From: Acidimicrobiia bacterium
GTDB taxonomy: Bacteria; Actinomycetota; Acidimicrobiia; Spongiisociales; ZC4RG35
Assembly: GCA_029865445.1 (NCBI GenBank)
Contig: JAOUGY010000234.1
Location: 1 to 6,141 of the forward strand
DNA length: 6,141 nt
Direction: 5' to 3'
The notes under the pieces were generated by a model that worked only from the letters and a program-made list of their open reading frames with translations, made no database searches and had not been told where the DNA came from. Both the position numbers and the translations under genes were made by a program. Shown in pieces: positions 1 through 6,137 of this stretch (position 1 is the first letter of the stretch; the number at the start of each line of letters is the position of its first letter).

Positions 1-322
1 CTCCGACGCCGACTGCATCCCAGACGACGAGGCGCTCGCTCAGCAATGCCGGAAGCGTGTATGGGATCGGCACCGTGCCGGCCGTCCGGGCCGCGGCGAT
101 GAGGCGCAGGAGGTCCGCCACTGCCGGCGCGCCGAGGGCTGCCACCCAGTAGGTCCGGAGGTCGGGATCGTCTGGAGCAAGCCCATCTGCGGGTCCGCAG
201 AGCAGCCGTGGCGCCACGAGGGGGCGCCGGCGAACCGTTGGCGACACCTCCACCTCGGAGACGTTGGTCGTCTGCGACGTGATGGGAGGGCTGTGCAGGG
301 TCCCCGAGGTGGATGGTGTCAT
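1..322 (-). CDS. Hypothetical protein, N-terminal 107 codons (cut by window edge)
   Basis: An open frame runs on the minus strand from an ATG at 322-320 to the window edge with no stop in 107 codons. I do not recognise the family. The first ~30 residues are rich in Ser, Thr and Pro and look disordered. A more conserved-looking part starts near residue 31 (RRRPLVAPRLLCGPADGL) and continues with alternating hydrophobic and helical segments (YWVAALGAPAVADLLRLIAA). There is no signal peptide or obvious membrane span. The start is supported by the ATG lying about one base after the predicted transcription start of a TTGACG/TAGGTT promoter, and by the short gap to the preceding gene on the same strand. 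No good Shine-Dalgarno site precedes it; GGA four bases upstream is weak. It lies downstream of the penicillin-binding protein gene in the same direction, so read-through transcription is possible, but no functional link can be claimed. Confidence 0.62.
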   Translation of the reverse strand, partial: MTPSTSGTLHSPPITSQTTNVSEVEVSPTVRRRPLVAPRLLCGPADGLAPDDPDLRTYWVAALGAPAVADLLRLIAAARTAGTVPIPYTLPALLSERLVVWDAVGVG

Positions 323-329
323 ACCATCC

Positions 330-359
330 AACCTACCGACTTACGTTAACAATCGTCAA
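330..359 (-). promoter_or_regulatory. Predicted leaderless promoter for the minus-strand gene at 322
   Basis: Read on the minus strand, TTGACG (359-354) matches the sigma-70 -35 box at five of six bases. After 18 bp comes TAGGTT (335-330), a TAnnnT type -10. The start ATG begins 7 bases after that hexamer, so the expected transcription start is at or one base before the ATG. This is the geometry of a leaderless mRNA, common in actinobacteria. The gap is also richer in A/T than its surroundings. This is inferred from pattern only. Confidence 0.5.
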
Positions 360-378
360 CTACCGTAGTATGACTACG
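359..378. repeat. Nested inverted repeats in the 323-384 gap
   Basis: CGTAGT (364-369), ATG, ACTACG (373-378) is a perfect 6-bp inverted repeat with a 3-base centre. The left arm also pairs with ACTAC at 359-363 around a single C (ACTAC-C-GTAGT). GTAGT can therefore pair with either flanking ACTAC copy. The element begins 6 bases past the penicillin-binding protein stop codon and touches the -35 box of the next gene. It could be an operator or a small terminator stem; there is no T-tract, so a classical intrinsic terminator is unlikely. Confidence 0.4.
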
Positions 379-384
379 CGAAAT

Positions 385-2970
385 CTACCCGTCTTCGGGT
401 GGCGGAGCTCCTACCACGATCGCCACAGTCGCTCCGTACCCGACTTCGGTACCCACGCCAGGACGCAGCCCGACCACCAGGCCGACCAGCGCAGGGTCTT
501 CTACCGGCTGACTCGCTCGTTCGAATACCAGGTCCAATCGATTCTCGTCCGAGAAGGCCTGCAGGGCTGCGAGCGCATCCTCGAACGTGAGAGTGAACAC
601 CTCCGGCAGGATGCCGGTCGGTGGGATGCCGGTCGAGACCTCGATCGTGACCCCGGTGCCCTGTGGCACGGTCGCCCCCGCTCCCGGCGCCTGGGCGAGG
701 ACCAAGCCTTCCGGTTCGAGGGAAGGCACTTCGACGACGTTGGCGCCGAGCTTCGCCCTCCTGAGCTCGGACCTCGCCGCGTTGACATCGAGACCGACCA
801 CCGACGGCACACTCGTCGTCGGGGTCTTGAAGTACTGACCGATGTTGCCTTCGGGAGTGACGAAATCGGCCGGGGGAACGTCCTCGAGGTACCACGACAT
901 GAAGTCTCGCCAGATGGGTCCGGGAACGGAACCTCCAAAGACCCGGGAGTAGAACTCGCCGTTGATGGTGACGCTGGTGAGCGGAATCTGATCGGCTTCG
1001 TAGCCAACCCATACCGCAGTGGCGTATTGAGGAACGAAACCCACGAACCAGGCGTCCCGGTAGTCCTGGTGGGTCCCGGTCTTGCCACCTTGGGGGCGAC
1101 CGATATTGGCCTTCGGAGCCGTAGTCGAGATCGGGACCCTGAGGAGCGGTCTACGGGCTGCGGCGAACATGAGCGGGTCCGTCACCTGCGTCACTTCGAC
1201 CGTGTGTTCGTAGAGAACGTCGCCGCGGGAGTTCGTGATCTTCGACACCAGATACGGTGCGGCGTGGGCGCCGTTGGTGGAGAAGTTCGTGTAGGCCGAT
1301 GCCATCTCCAGCGGTGTGACCTCGCTCGTCCCGAGCGTGATCGAGGGGACAGGCCGCAGTTCGCTTTCGATGCCCATGCGGTGGGCCATCTGCACGATCT
1401 GTTCGGGGCCGATGTCGATCGCCATCTGCGCATACACGGTGTTGACCGAGTTGGCCGTGGCGTCTTCGACCGACATCACGCCGGAACCGCCACCGCCTGC
1501 GTTCGAGACCTCCCATTCATTGCCACGCGAGGAGCACACGTAGGGGCACTCGATCACGATCGGTGAGCTCGAGTCGTAGTAGCTCCCGAGGGTGACTTCA
1601 CGCCCCTCGATGTCTCCGTACTCGAGCCCGGCCATGAGCGTGAACGGTTTGAAGGAGGAGCCCGGGTTCCGTTTCCCTTGCACCGCGAGATCGAACTGGT
1701 CCACCTCGAACGGCAACCCGCTCGCCATGACACGAACGGCGCCGGTGGCGGCTTCGACCGTGGCGATGGCGCCCGTCGGCGCGCACGAATTGGCGGCGGT
1801 ATACGACTGGATCTTTTCGTCGGTGTCGAGCGCCAGTTCGCCTGCGAGATTCGTGCACAGGGCCAGGTTGGTCTCGGCGTCCGGGTAGGGCAGCCACTGC
1901 TGCAGAATCTCGTTCGCCTTGTCCTGGGCTTCGAGATCGATCGTGGACTCGATTCGCAGCCCTCCACCACCCGAGCAAGTCGTGTCGTCGGCGGGGCATC
2001 CGAAGATCGCCCGTTTTCGGTCTTCCTTGGTGGTCCCCAGGAAGTCGAACTCGTGCTTGTCGAGGTCGAGAAGCTGCCGCTTGATTTCCGCCACCACGTG
2101 TTCAGCCCGGCCTCTCCTGATGCGGTGAGGGCGCACCGGCAGCTCCTCGGCCTTGGCAATTTCGGCGTCCTCCTCGCTGATCCAACCCGCTTCGGCCATC
2201 TCGTCGATCACGCCATCGCGCCGTTCGATGACGGACTCGGGACGCCGGCGCGGGTCGTACAGGGTGGGGTTGCGGACCAGCACCGAGAGCGTGGCAGCCT
2301 CGTTGATCGTGATCCTGCTGAGAGGTTTGCGGAAGTACTCCCTCGAAGCAGCAGCCACGCCGTACGAGCCGTACCCGAAGTAGACCGAGTTGAGGTAATA
2401 CTCGAGGATCGTCTCCTTCTCGTACCGTCGCTCGAGCTCGGCGGAAACGAACGCCTCGGCGATCTTCCGTCTGATGCTGACCTCGGCGCCCACGAAGTTC
2501 TGCTTCACAACCTGCTGGGTGATCGTCGATCCACCCCGTGTCGTGTCGAGCACGATGTTGTCGATGGCGGCCGACATGATGGCACGGAAGTCGACGCCCT
2601 CGTGGACGAAGAACTCCTTGTCCTCTGCGGCGAGGATTGCGTGGACCATCACCCGTGGCATTCGCTCATAGGGGATGGGCTGACTGTTCCGGCCGTCGTG
2701 GAGCTCGGCGAGCACCTCGCCCCCCGATGCATACACCTGTGAGACCCTGGACAGGTCGGGCAGTGTCAAGTCCATTTCGTCTATGTCGGGGATGAACTCG
2801 TCTTCGACATCGGCCACCGTCCCGTAGGCGGCGTTGGCGCTCATGAACGAGAAGAGGCCGATCCACGTCGAGGTGAGAACGGCGATGACCAGGAGCCCGG
2901 CGAAAGCGGGGAACCACCGTCCCCGGCGCTCCCGCGCTTCGAAGTCGTGAATGGCTGATCGGCGTGACAT
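385..2970 (-). CDS. Class A penicillin-binding protein (PonA/PBP1 type), bifunctional transglycosylase/transpeptidase with PASTA domains
   Basis: This 861-residue enzyme polymerises lipid II into glycan strands and cross-links the stem peptides at the outer face of the membrane. Residues 1-19 are a basic cytoplasmic tail and ~20-44 the single membrane anchor. The GT51 domain spans ~75-260: EDKEFFVHEG with catalytic Glu116, GGSTITQQ at 146-153, and the RRKIAEAF motif with the second Glu at 172. The transpeptidase domain spans ~395-695: SSFK with nucleophile Ser438 and Lys441, SVN at 508-510, KTGT at 630-633. A PASTA domain lies at ~719-780 and a more divergent PASTA-like one at ~788-856. All motifs are intact. 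The ATG at 2970 follows AAAAGGG with 7-base spacing and gives a sensible cytoplasmic tail. All six cysteines (325, 332, 372, 396, 475, 479) are in the exported part. It is divergent from the mutase gene, with a 101-bp gap. The family call is very secure; which PonA paralogue it is cannot be told. Confidence 0.97.
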   Translation of the reverse strand: MSRRSAIHDFEARERRGRWFPAFAGLLVIAVLTSTWIGLFSFMSANAAYGTVADVEDEFIPDIDEMDLTLPDLSRVSQVYASGGEVLAELHDGRNSQPIPYERMPRVMVHAILAAEDKEFFVHEGVDFRAIMSAAIDNIVLDTTRGGSTITQQVVKQNFVGAEVSIRRKIAEAFVSAELERRYEKETILEYYLNSVYFGYGSYGVAAASREYFRKPLSRITINEAATLSVLVRNPTLYDPRRRPESVIERRDGVIDEMAEAGWISEEDAEIAKAEELPVRPHRIRRGRAEHVVAEIKRQLLDLDKHEFDFLGTTKEDRKRAIFGCPADDTTCSGGGGLRIESTIDLEAQDKANEILQQWLPYPDAETNLALCTNLAGELALDTDEKIQSYTAANSCAPTGAIATVEAATGAVRVMASGLPFEVDQFDLAVQGKRNPGSSFKPFTLMAGLEYGDIEGREVTLGSYYDSSSPIVIECPYVCSSRGNEWEVSNAGGGGSGVMSVEDATANSVNTVYAQMAIDIGPEQIVQMAHRMGIESELRPVPSITLGTSEVTPLEMASAYTNFSTNGAHAAPYLVSKITNSRGDVLYEHTVEVTQVTDPLMFAAARRPLLRVPISTTAPKANIGRPQGGKTGTHQDYRDAWFVGFVPQYATAVWVGYEADQIPLTSVTINGEFYSRVFGGSVPGPIWRDFMSWYLEDVPPADFVTPEGNIGQYFKTPTTSVPSVVGLDVNAARSELRRAKLGANVVEVPSLEPEGLVLAQAPGAGATVPQGTGVTIEVSTGIPPTGILPEVFTLTFEDALAALQAFSDENRLDLVFERASQPVEDPALVGLVVGLRPGVGTEVGYGATVAIVVGAPPPEDG

Positions 2971-2977
2971 CTGAAGG

Positions 2978-2984
2978 CCCTTTT
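2978..2984 (-). promoter_or_regulatory. Ribosome binding site of the penicillin-binding protein gene
   Basis: AAAAGGG on the minus strand ends 7 bases before the ATG at 2970. It is the only clear Shine-Dalgarno site in the window and fixes the start. The other three genes have none, so this mRNA is expected to carry a real 5' leader. Confidence 0.7.
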
Positions 2985-3062
2985 GAAACCGGGGGTCTGA
3001 ACTAGAACGTCGTCGGGGTCGGGAAAGTTGCCGACGCCTGTGATATCTGACGCCACTAGGTT

Positions 3063-3070
3063 ATCCGGAT
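3063..3070. other. 8-bp palindrome ATCCGGAT at the mutase start
   Basis: A perfect 8-bp palindrome sits between the -10-like TAGGTT and the GTG start codon of the mutase gene, across the expected transcription start. A repressor bound here would block initiation. It is short and could occur by chance in GC-rich DNA. Confidence 0.25.
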
Positions 3071-3071
3071 C

Positions 3072-4631
3072 GTGGACAAGAGCGTACGAACCTCGTCCGG
3101 CATCGAATTGCCGGAACTCGCAGAGACACCGCCCGACCCTTCGCGAATCGGGCGACCGGGGGAATACCCGTTCACACGCGGGCCTTATCCGAACATGTAC
3201 CGGGGTAGGCCCTGGACCATGCGGCAGTACGCCGGGTTCGGCACCGCCGAAGAGACCAACACCCGATTCAAGGCATTGCTCGAAGCAGGCCAGACCGGTT
3301 TGTCGGTCGCCTTCGATCTGCCGACACAGATGGGCCTCGATTCCGATCATCCCCTCGCCGCAGGAGAAGTGGGCAAGGTTGGAGTGGCCATCGACTCCCT
3401 CGACGACATGCGTCGCCTCCTCGACGGCCTTCCGCTCGGGGAGGTGTCGACGTCGATGACGATCAACTCCACGGCGCCGATCCTCCTACTCCTGTATCAA
3501 CTCGTCGCAGAAGAACAAGGCGTCGCTCCAGACAGGATCCGGGGGACTGTGCAGAACGACATCTTGAAGGAGTACGTGGCGCGCGGCACCTACGTCTATC
3601 CGCCAGCGCCCTCGATGAGGCTCGTCACCGATCTCTTCGCCTACGCCGCCACCGATGTTCCATACTGGAACACGATCTCAATCTCCGGCTATCACATCCG
3701 GGAGGCCGGAGCGACCGCCGCCCAAGAGGTTGCGTTCACGATTGCCAACGGCATCGCATACGTCCGGGCGGCGATCGACGCCGGCCTCGAAGTCGATGCC
3801 TTTGCTCCCCGCTTGTCGTTCTTCTGGAACGGTCACAACCACTTCTTCGAAGAGGTCGCCAAGTTTCGTGCCGCCCGCAGGATGTGGGCGCGCCTCATGC
3901 GCTCGTCGATCGGGGCTTCCGATCCCAGGTCGTGGGCGATGCGGTTTCACACCCAGACTGCAGGCTCCACGCTCACGGCCCAACAGCCGCTCAACAACGT
4001 CGTCCGTACCACCGTCCAGGCCATGGCCGCAGTTCTCGGCGGCACACAGTCGCTCCACACGAACTCCTACGACGAGGCGCTCGGTTTGCCGACCGAACAG
4101 TCGGCGACGCTGGCGTTGCGGACTCAACAGATCCTCGCCCACGAGTCGGGCCTCACCGATACGGTGGACCCGTTCGCCGGGTCCTACTTCATCGAGGAAC
4201 TGACGGACCGTCTCGAGGAGGCCGCCACAGCGCTCTATGACCGCGTGGAGGAAATGGGTGGTTCGGTCCGGGCCATCGAGACCGGGTTCATGCAACGCGA
4301 AATCGAGGAAGCGGCCTACGCGGAGGCTCGACATCAGGATTCTGGGGAGTCGATCGTGGTCGGCGTCAACCGTTATGCGGGCGACGACGAGTCGGGCGTC
4401 CCGATTCTCACGATCGACCCTGCCCTCGAATCCGATCAACGCCAACGTCTCGCCTCCTGGCGTCGAGCTCGAGATGGGTCGGCGGTCGAGGCGCGCCTGT
4501 CCGACCTCACCGAGACCGCGGCCGGCGCCACCAATGTGATGCCGGCGATGAAGAACGCCCTGGTGGCTGGGGCGACCGTGGGTGAGGTCTCCGACGCTCT
4601 CAGATCCGTGTTCGGGACCTACAAGCCTTGA
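3072..4631 (+). CDS. mcmA1: Methylmalonyl-CoA mutase, catalytic large subunit of the split type (no B12-binding domain)
   Basis: The 519-residue protein is the TIM-barrel catalytic subunit that, with adenosylcobalamin, interconverts (R)-methylmalonyl-CoA and succinyl-CoA in the cytoplasm, the last step of propionyl-CoA assimilation. Diagnostic stretches are YPFTRGPYPNMYRGRPWT (32-49), GLSVAFDLPTQMG (76-88), GTVQNDILKEY (158-168), SISGYHIREAGAT (203-215) and TQSLHTNSYDEAL (325-337). With an offset of 36 from Propionibacterium MutB, Tyr53, Ala80, Arg171, Tyr207 and His208 match Tyr89, Ala116, Arg207, Tyr243 and His244. This favours methylmalonyl-CoA; isobutyryl-CoA mutase has Phe and Gln at the first and third of these. 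The chain ends at VFGTYKP, with no C-terminal cobalamin domain and no DxHxxG motif, so a separate small subunit is required; none is in this window. GTG at 3072 is the first usable start after an in-frame TAG at 3057. There is no Shine-Dalgarno site. I see no cysteine in the chain. Confidence 0.95.
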   Translation: MDKSVRTSSGIELPELAETPPDPSRIGRPGEYPFTRGPYPNMYRGRPWTMRQYAGFGTAEETNTRFKALLEAGQTGLSVAFDLPTQMGLDSDHPLAAGEVGKVGVAIDSLDDMRRLLDGLPLGEVSTSMTINSTAPILLLLYQLVAEEQGVAPDRIRGTVQNDILKEYVARGTYVYPPAPSMRLVTDLFAYAATDVPYWNTISISGYHIREAGATAAQEVAFTIANGIAYVRAAIDAGLEVDAFAPRLSFFWNGHNHFFEEVAKFRAARRMWARLMRSSIGASDPRSWAMRFHTQTAGSTLTAQQPLNNVVRTTVQAMAAVLGGTQSLHTNSYDEALGLPTEQSATLALRTQQILAHESGLTDTVDPFAGSYFIEELTDRLEEAATALYDRVEEMGGSVRAIETGFMQREIEEAAYAEARHQDSGESIVVGVNRYAGDDESGVPILTIDPALESDQRQRLASWRRARDGSAVEARLSDLTETAAGATNVMPAMKNALVAGATVGEVSDALRSVFGTYKP

Positions 4632-4654
4632 TGCGTGCCCCGGTAGCGGTCGGG

Positions 4655-4660
4655 TAGCCT
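4655..4660 (+). promoter_or_regulatory. -10-like hexamer of a predicted leaderless promoter for lpdA
   Basis: TAGCCT ends six bases before the GTG at 4667, so the expected transcription start falls exactly on the start codon. No Shine-Dalgarno site lies upstream of that GTG. GGTAGC occurs twice, 11 bp apart (4642-4647 and 4653-4658), the second copy overlapping the hexamer. No good -35 is present; TTGATG at 4628-4633 is 21 bp away. It may be a secondary promoter within a mutase-lpdA transcript. Confidence 0.4.
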
Positions 4661-4666
4661 CGCGGC

Positions 4667-6031
4667 GTGACAAGCACTCAGAGCCAGCAGCGATTCCTCG
4701 TGGTCGGGGGCGGCCCGGCAGGTGTCGCGGCGGCGACGACCGCCGCGTCCCTCGACTTCAAGGTCACCCTGATCGAGAACTCGGTCGTCGGCGGCGCGGC
4801 GCATCTGTGGGATTGCATTCCCTCGAAGACCATGGCGGCCACGGCCATTCGGGCCGATTCGATCCGCAATGCAGCCAAGTTCGGGCTCGTCGCAGATCCG
4901 GGCCGGATCAACCCGGCGGAGCTCGCCGAGAGGATCCAGACGATCTCTCGCGATATCGGCGACAAGTTGGTTGCGCTGCTGGAGTCGCAGGAGGTGGACA
5001 TCCTGAGGGGCTTCGGACGCTTCACGGGTCCCAACTCGGCGGTGGCCGAAACCGACGATGGCGATGTGCCGGTGTCATTCGACGTGGCACTCGTGTCGAC
5101 GGGATCCGGCCCCAGAGTGCCCGACTGGGCCGAAGTGGATGGCGAGCGGATACTCACGACTCGGGACGCCTACGACCTCCCGACGATCCCCGACCATCTC
5201 ATCGTCATCGGCTCGGGCGTCACGGGGGTCGAGTTCGTCCACATCTTCGAATCGCTGGGGTCTCGGGTGACGCTGGTGGTGAGCCGTCAGCAGATCCTCC
5301 CTCACCGCGATGCCGAGGTTGCCGCCGTCCTCCAAGAGGACTTCCTCGATCGCGGCGTCAAGCTCGTCATCGGCGCCCGCGCAATCGGGATCGAGCACAC
5401 TGGAGATGGCGTCGTGGTCGTGTGCGATGACGGGCGGCGGGTGCCCGGGAGCCACGCCCTGTTGGCGATCGGGTCGGTCCCTCTCACCGAGGGACTGGGT
5501 CTGGATGAAGCCGGAGTGCGCACCGATCACGGATACGTGCCCGTGGACGAGCATCAGCGGACGTCGATCCCCCACATCTATGCGGCCGGCGACTGCACCG
5601 GACAAATGCCGTTGTCCTCGGTGGCGTCCATGCAAGGCCGGAAGATCGCCCGACACGCCCGTGGTCTACCGGTGAAACCGATCGACTATCAGAAGGTCAC
5701 CCAGGCGGTCTTCACCCAGCCCGAGATCGCATCGGTGGGCCTCGAAGAGGTGCAGGCCGCCCAAGAGGGCCGCAAGGTTCGCACCACGAAGGTGCCGTTC
5801 GCCGCCAATGCCCGCTCGGTGCTCCAGGGCTATACGAGAGGATTCGTCAAGGTCATCTCCGATCCGGCAACCGGCGTCGTGCTCGGCGGGACCATCGTGG
5901 GTCATCGCGCCTCGGAGTTGATAGGCATCATCGCCCTGGCCGTCCAGGCGAGGGTCACGGTGTCGGTCCTCGTGGAGACCCTCATGGTCCATCCGAGCCT
6001 CAGCGAGTCGATCACCGACGCCGCGGAGTAG
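4667..6031 (+). CDS. lpdA: LpdA-like FAD/NAD(P)-dependent flavoprotein (flavoprotein disulfide reductase family, one redox Cys lost)
   Basis: This 454-residue protein has the full lipoamide dehydrogenase fold: FAD motif GGGPAG at 14-19 with Glu37, NAD(P) motif GSGVTGVE at 182-189, second FAD motif AAGDCTG at 306-312, and a dimerisation domain from ~340. The usual redox centre GGxCxxxxCxPSK reads GGAAHLWDCIPSK (42-54): Cys50 remains but the first cysteine is Ala45, so no active-site disulfide can form. The C-terminal HPSLSE (442-447) keeps the His-Glu pair used by true lipoamide dehydrogenases. The acidic residue that usually ends the second NAD strand and favours NADH is replaced by Val205-Ser206-Arg207, which suggests NADP(H). 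It resembles Mycobacterium tuberculosis LpdA (Rv3303c), which lacks lipoyl activity, binds NADP and reduces quinones. Annotation as dihydrolipoyl dehydrogenase would be misleading; NAD(P)H quinone reductase or transhydrogenase-like activity is more likely. It starts 35 bp after the mutase stop, with a GTG and no Shine-Dalgarno site. It is full length for the family. Confidence 0.9.
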   Translation: MTSTQSQQRFLVVGGGPAGVAAATTAASLDFKVTLIENSVVGGAAHLWDCIPSKTMAATAIRADSIRNAAKFGLVADPGRINPAELAERIQTISRDIGDKLVALLESQEVDILRGFGRFTGPNSAVAETDDGDVPVSFDVALVSTGSGPRVPDWAEVDGERILTTRDAYDLPTIPDHLIVIGSGVTGVEFVHIFESLGSRVTLVVSRQQILPHRDAEVAAVLQEDFLDRGVKLVIGARAIGIEHTGDGVVVVCDDGRRVPGSHALLAIGSVPLTEGLGLDEAGVRTDHGYVPVDEHQRTSIPHIYAAGDCTGQMPLSSVASMQGRKIARHARGLPVKPIDYQKVTQAVFTQPEIASVGLEEVQAAQEGRKVRTTKVPFAANARSVLQGYTRGFVKVISDPATGVVLGGTIVGHRASELIGIIALAVQARVTVSVLVETLMVHPSLSESITDAAE

Positions 6032-6049
6032 CCCTCGCTCCGCTCGGGC

Positions 6050-6137
6050 AGTCATCGAGTCATCGAGTCATCGAGTCAGCGAGTCATCGAGTCAGCGAGT
6101 CAGCGAGTCAGCGAGTCAGCAAGTCATCGAGTCATCC
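6050..6137. repeat. Tandem array of eleven 8-bp units, AGTCATCG / AGTCAGCG
   Basis: Starting 19 bases after the lpdA stop, the sequence is eleven head-to-tail octamers, AGTCAKCG, with no spacers. Position 6 of each unit is either T or G, in the order T T T G T G G G G T T. The only other changes are a final A in unit 9 (position 6121) and a final C in unit 11 (6137). A degenerate GGTC (6138-6141) follows at the window edge, so the array may continue. The period is not a multiple of three and no gene covers it. Confidence 0.95.

Larger units (their letters stand above)
2971..3071. promoter_or_regulatory. Divergent control region between the cell-wall gene and the mutase gene
   Basis: This 101-bp gap must carry the promoters for both directions. 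On the plus strand TAGGTT (3057-3062) is a -10-like hexamer whose expected transcription start (about 3069) lies three bases before the mutase GTG; no convincing -35 box is seen at 16-18 bp, TTGCCG at 3028-3033 being too far. On the minus strand the overlapping TAACCT (3063-3058) could serve the penicillin-binding protein with a leader of about 80 bases, again without a good -35. Other hexamers are possible for that gene. Confidence 0.4.

Noticed and set aside
313..1566. Long plus-strand open frame (417 codons) opposite the 3' half of the penicillin-binding protein gene
   Set aside because: It is antisense to a gene with every catalytic motif intact, and its translation is Arg/His/Asp-rich low-complexity sequence typical of shadow frames in GC-rich DNA.
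1678..2742. Plus-strand open frame (354 codons) opposite the penicillin-binding protein gene
   Set aside because: Same shadow pattern; no recognisable domain and no initiation signal.
2841..3350. Minus-strand open frame (169 codons) spanning the divergent gap
   Set aside because: It would overlap two well-supported genes and erase their control region; no homology is recognisable.
3072..4631. Isobutyryl-CoA or hydroxyisobutyryl-CoA mutase
   Set aside because: Tyr53, Ala80 and Arg171 match methylmalonyl-CoA mutase; the other enzymes carry Phe/Gln or Ile/Asp at the diagnostic sites.
3678..4673. Minus-strand open frame (331 codons) opposite the mutase gene
   Set aside because: It covers highly conserved mutase codons; the translation is Arg/Gly-rich with no motif.
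4582..5430. Plus-strand open frame (282 codons) overlapping the mutase end and lpdA
   Set aside because: It is the +1 shadow of lpdA, with RRGRR-type composition; both real genes are intact across it, so it is not a frameshift fusion.
4667..6031. Genuine dihydrolipoyl dehydrogenase (E3)
   Set aside because: The first redox cysteine is alanine, so the dithiol-disulfide chemistry cannot run.
6031..6049. Possible terminator after lpdA (GCCC ... GGGC)
   Set aside because: The perfect stem is only 4 bp with an 11-base loop and no T-tract.
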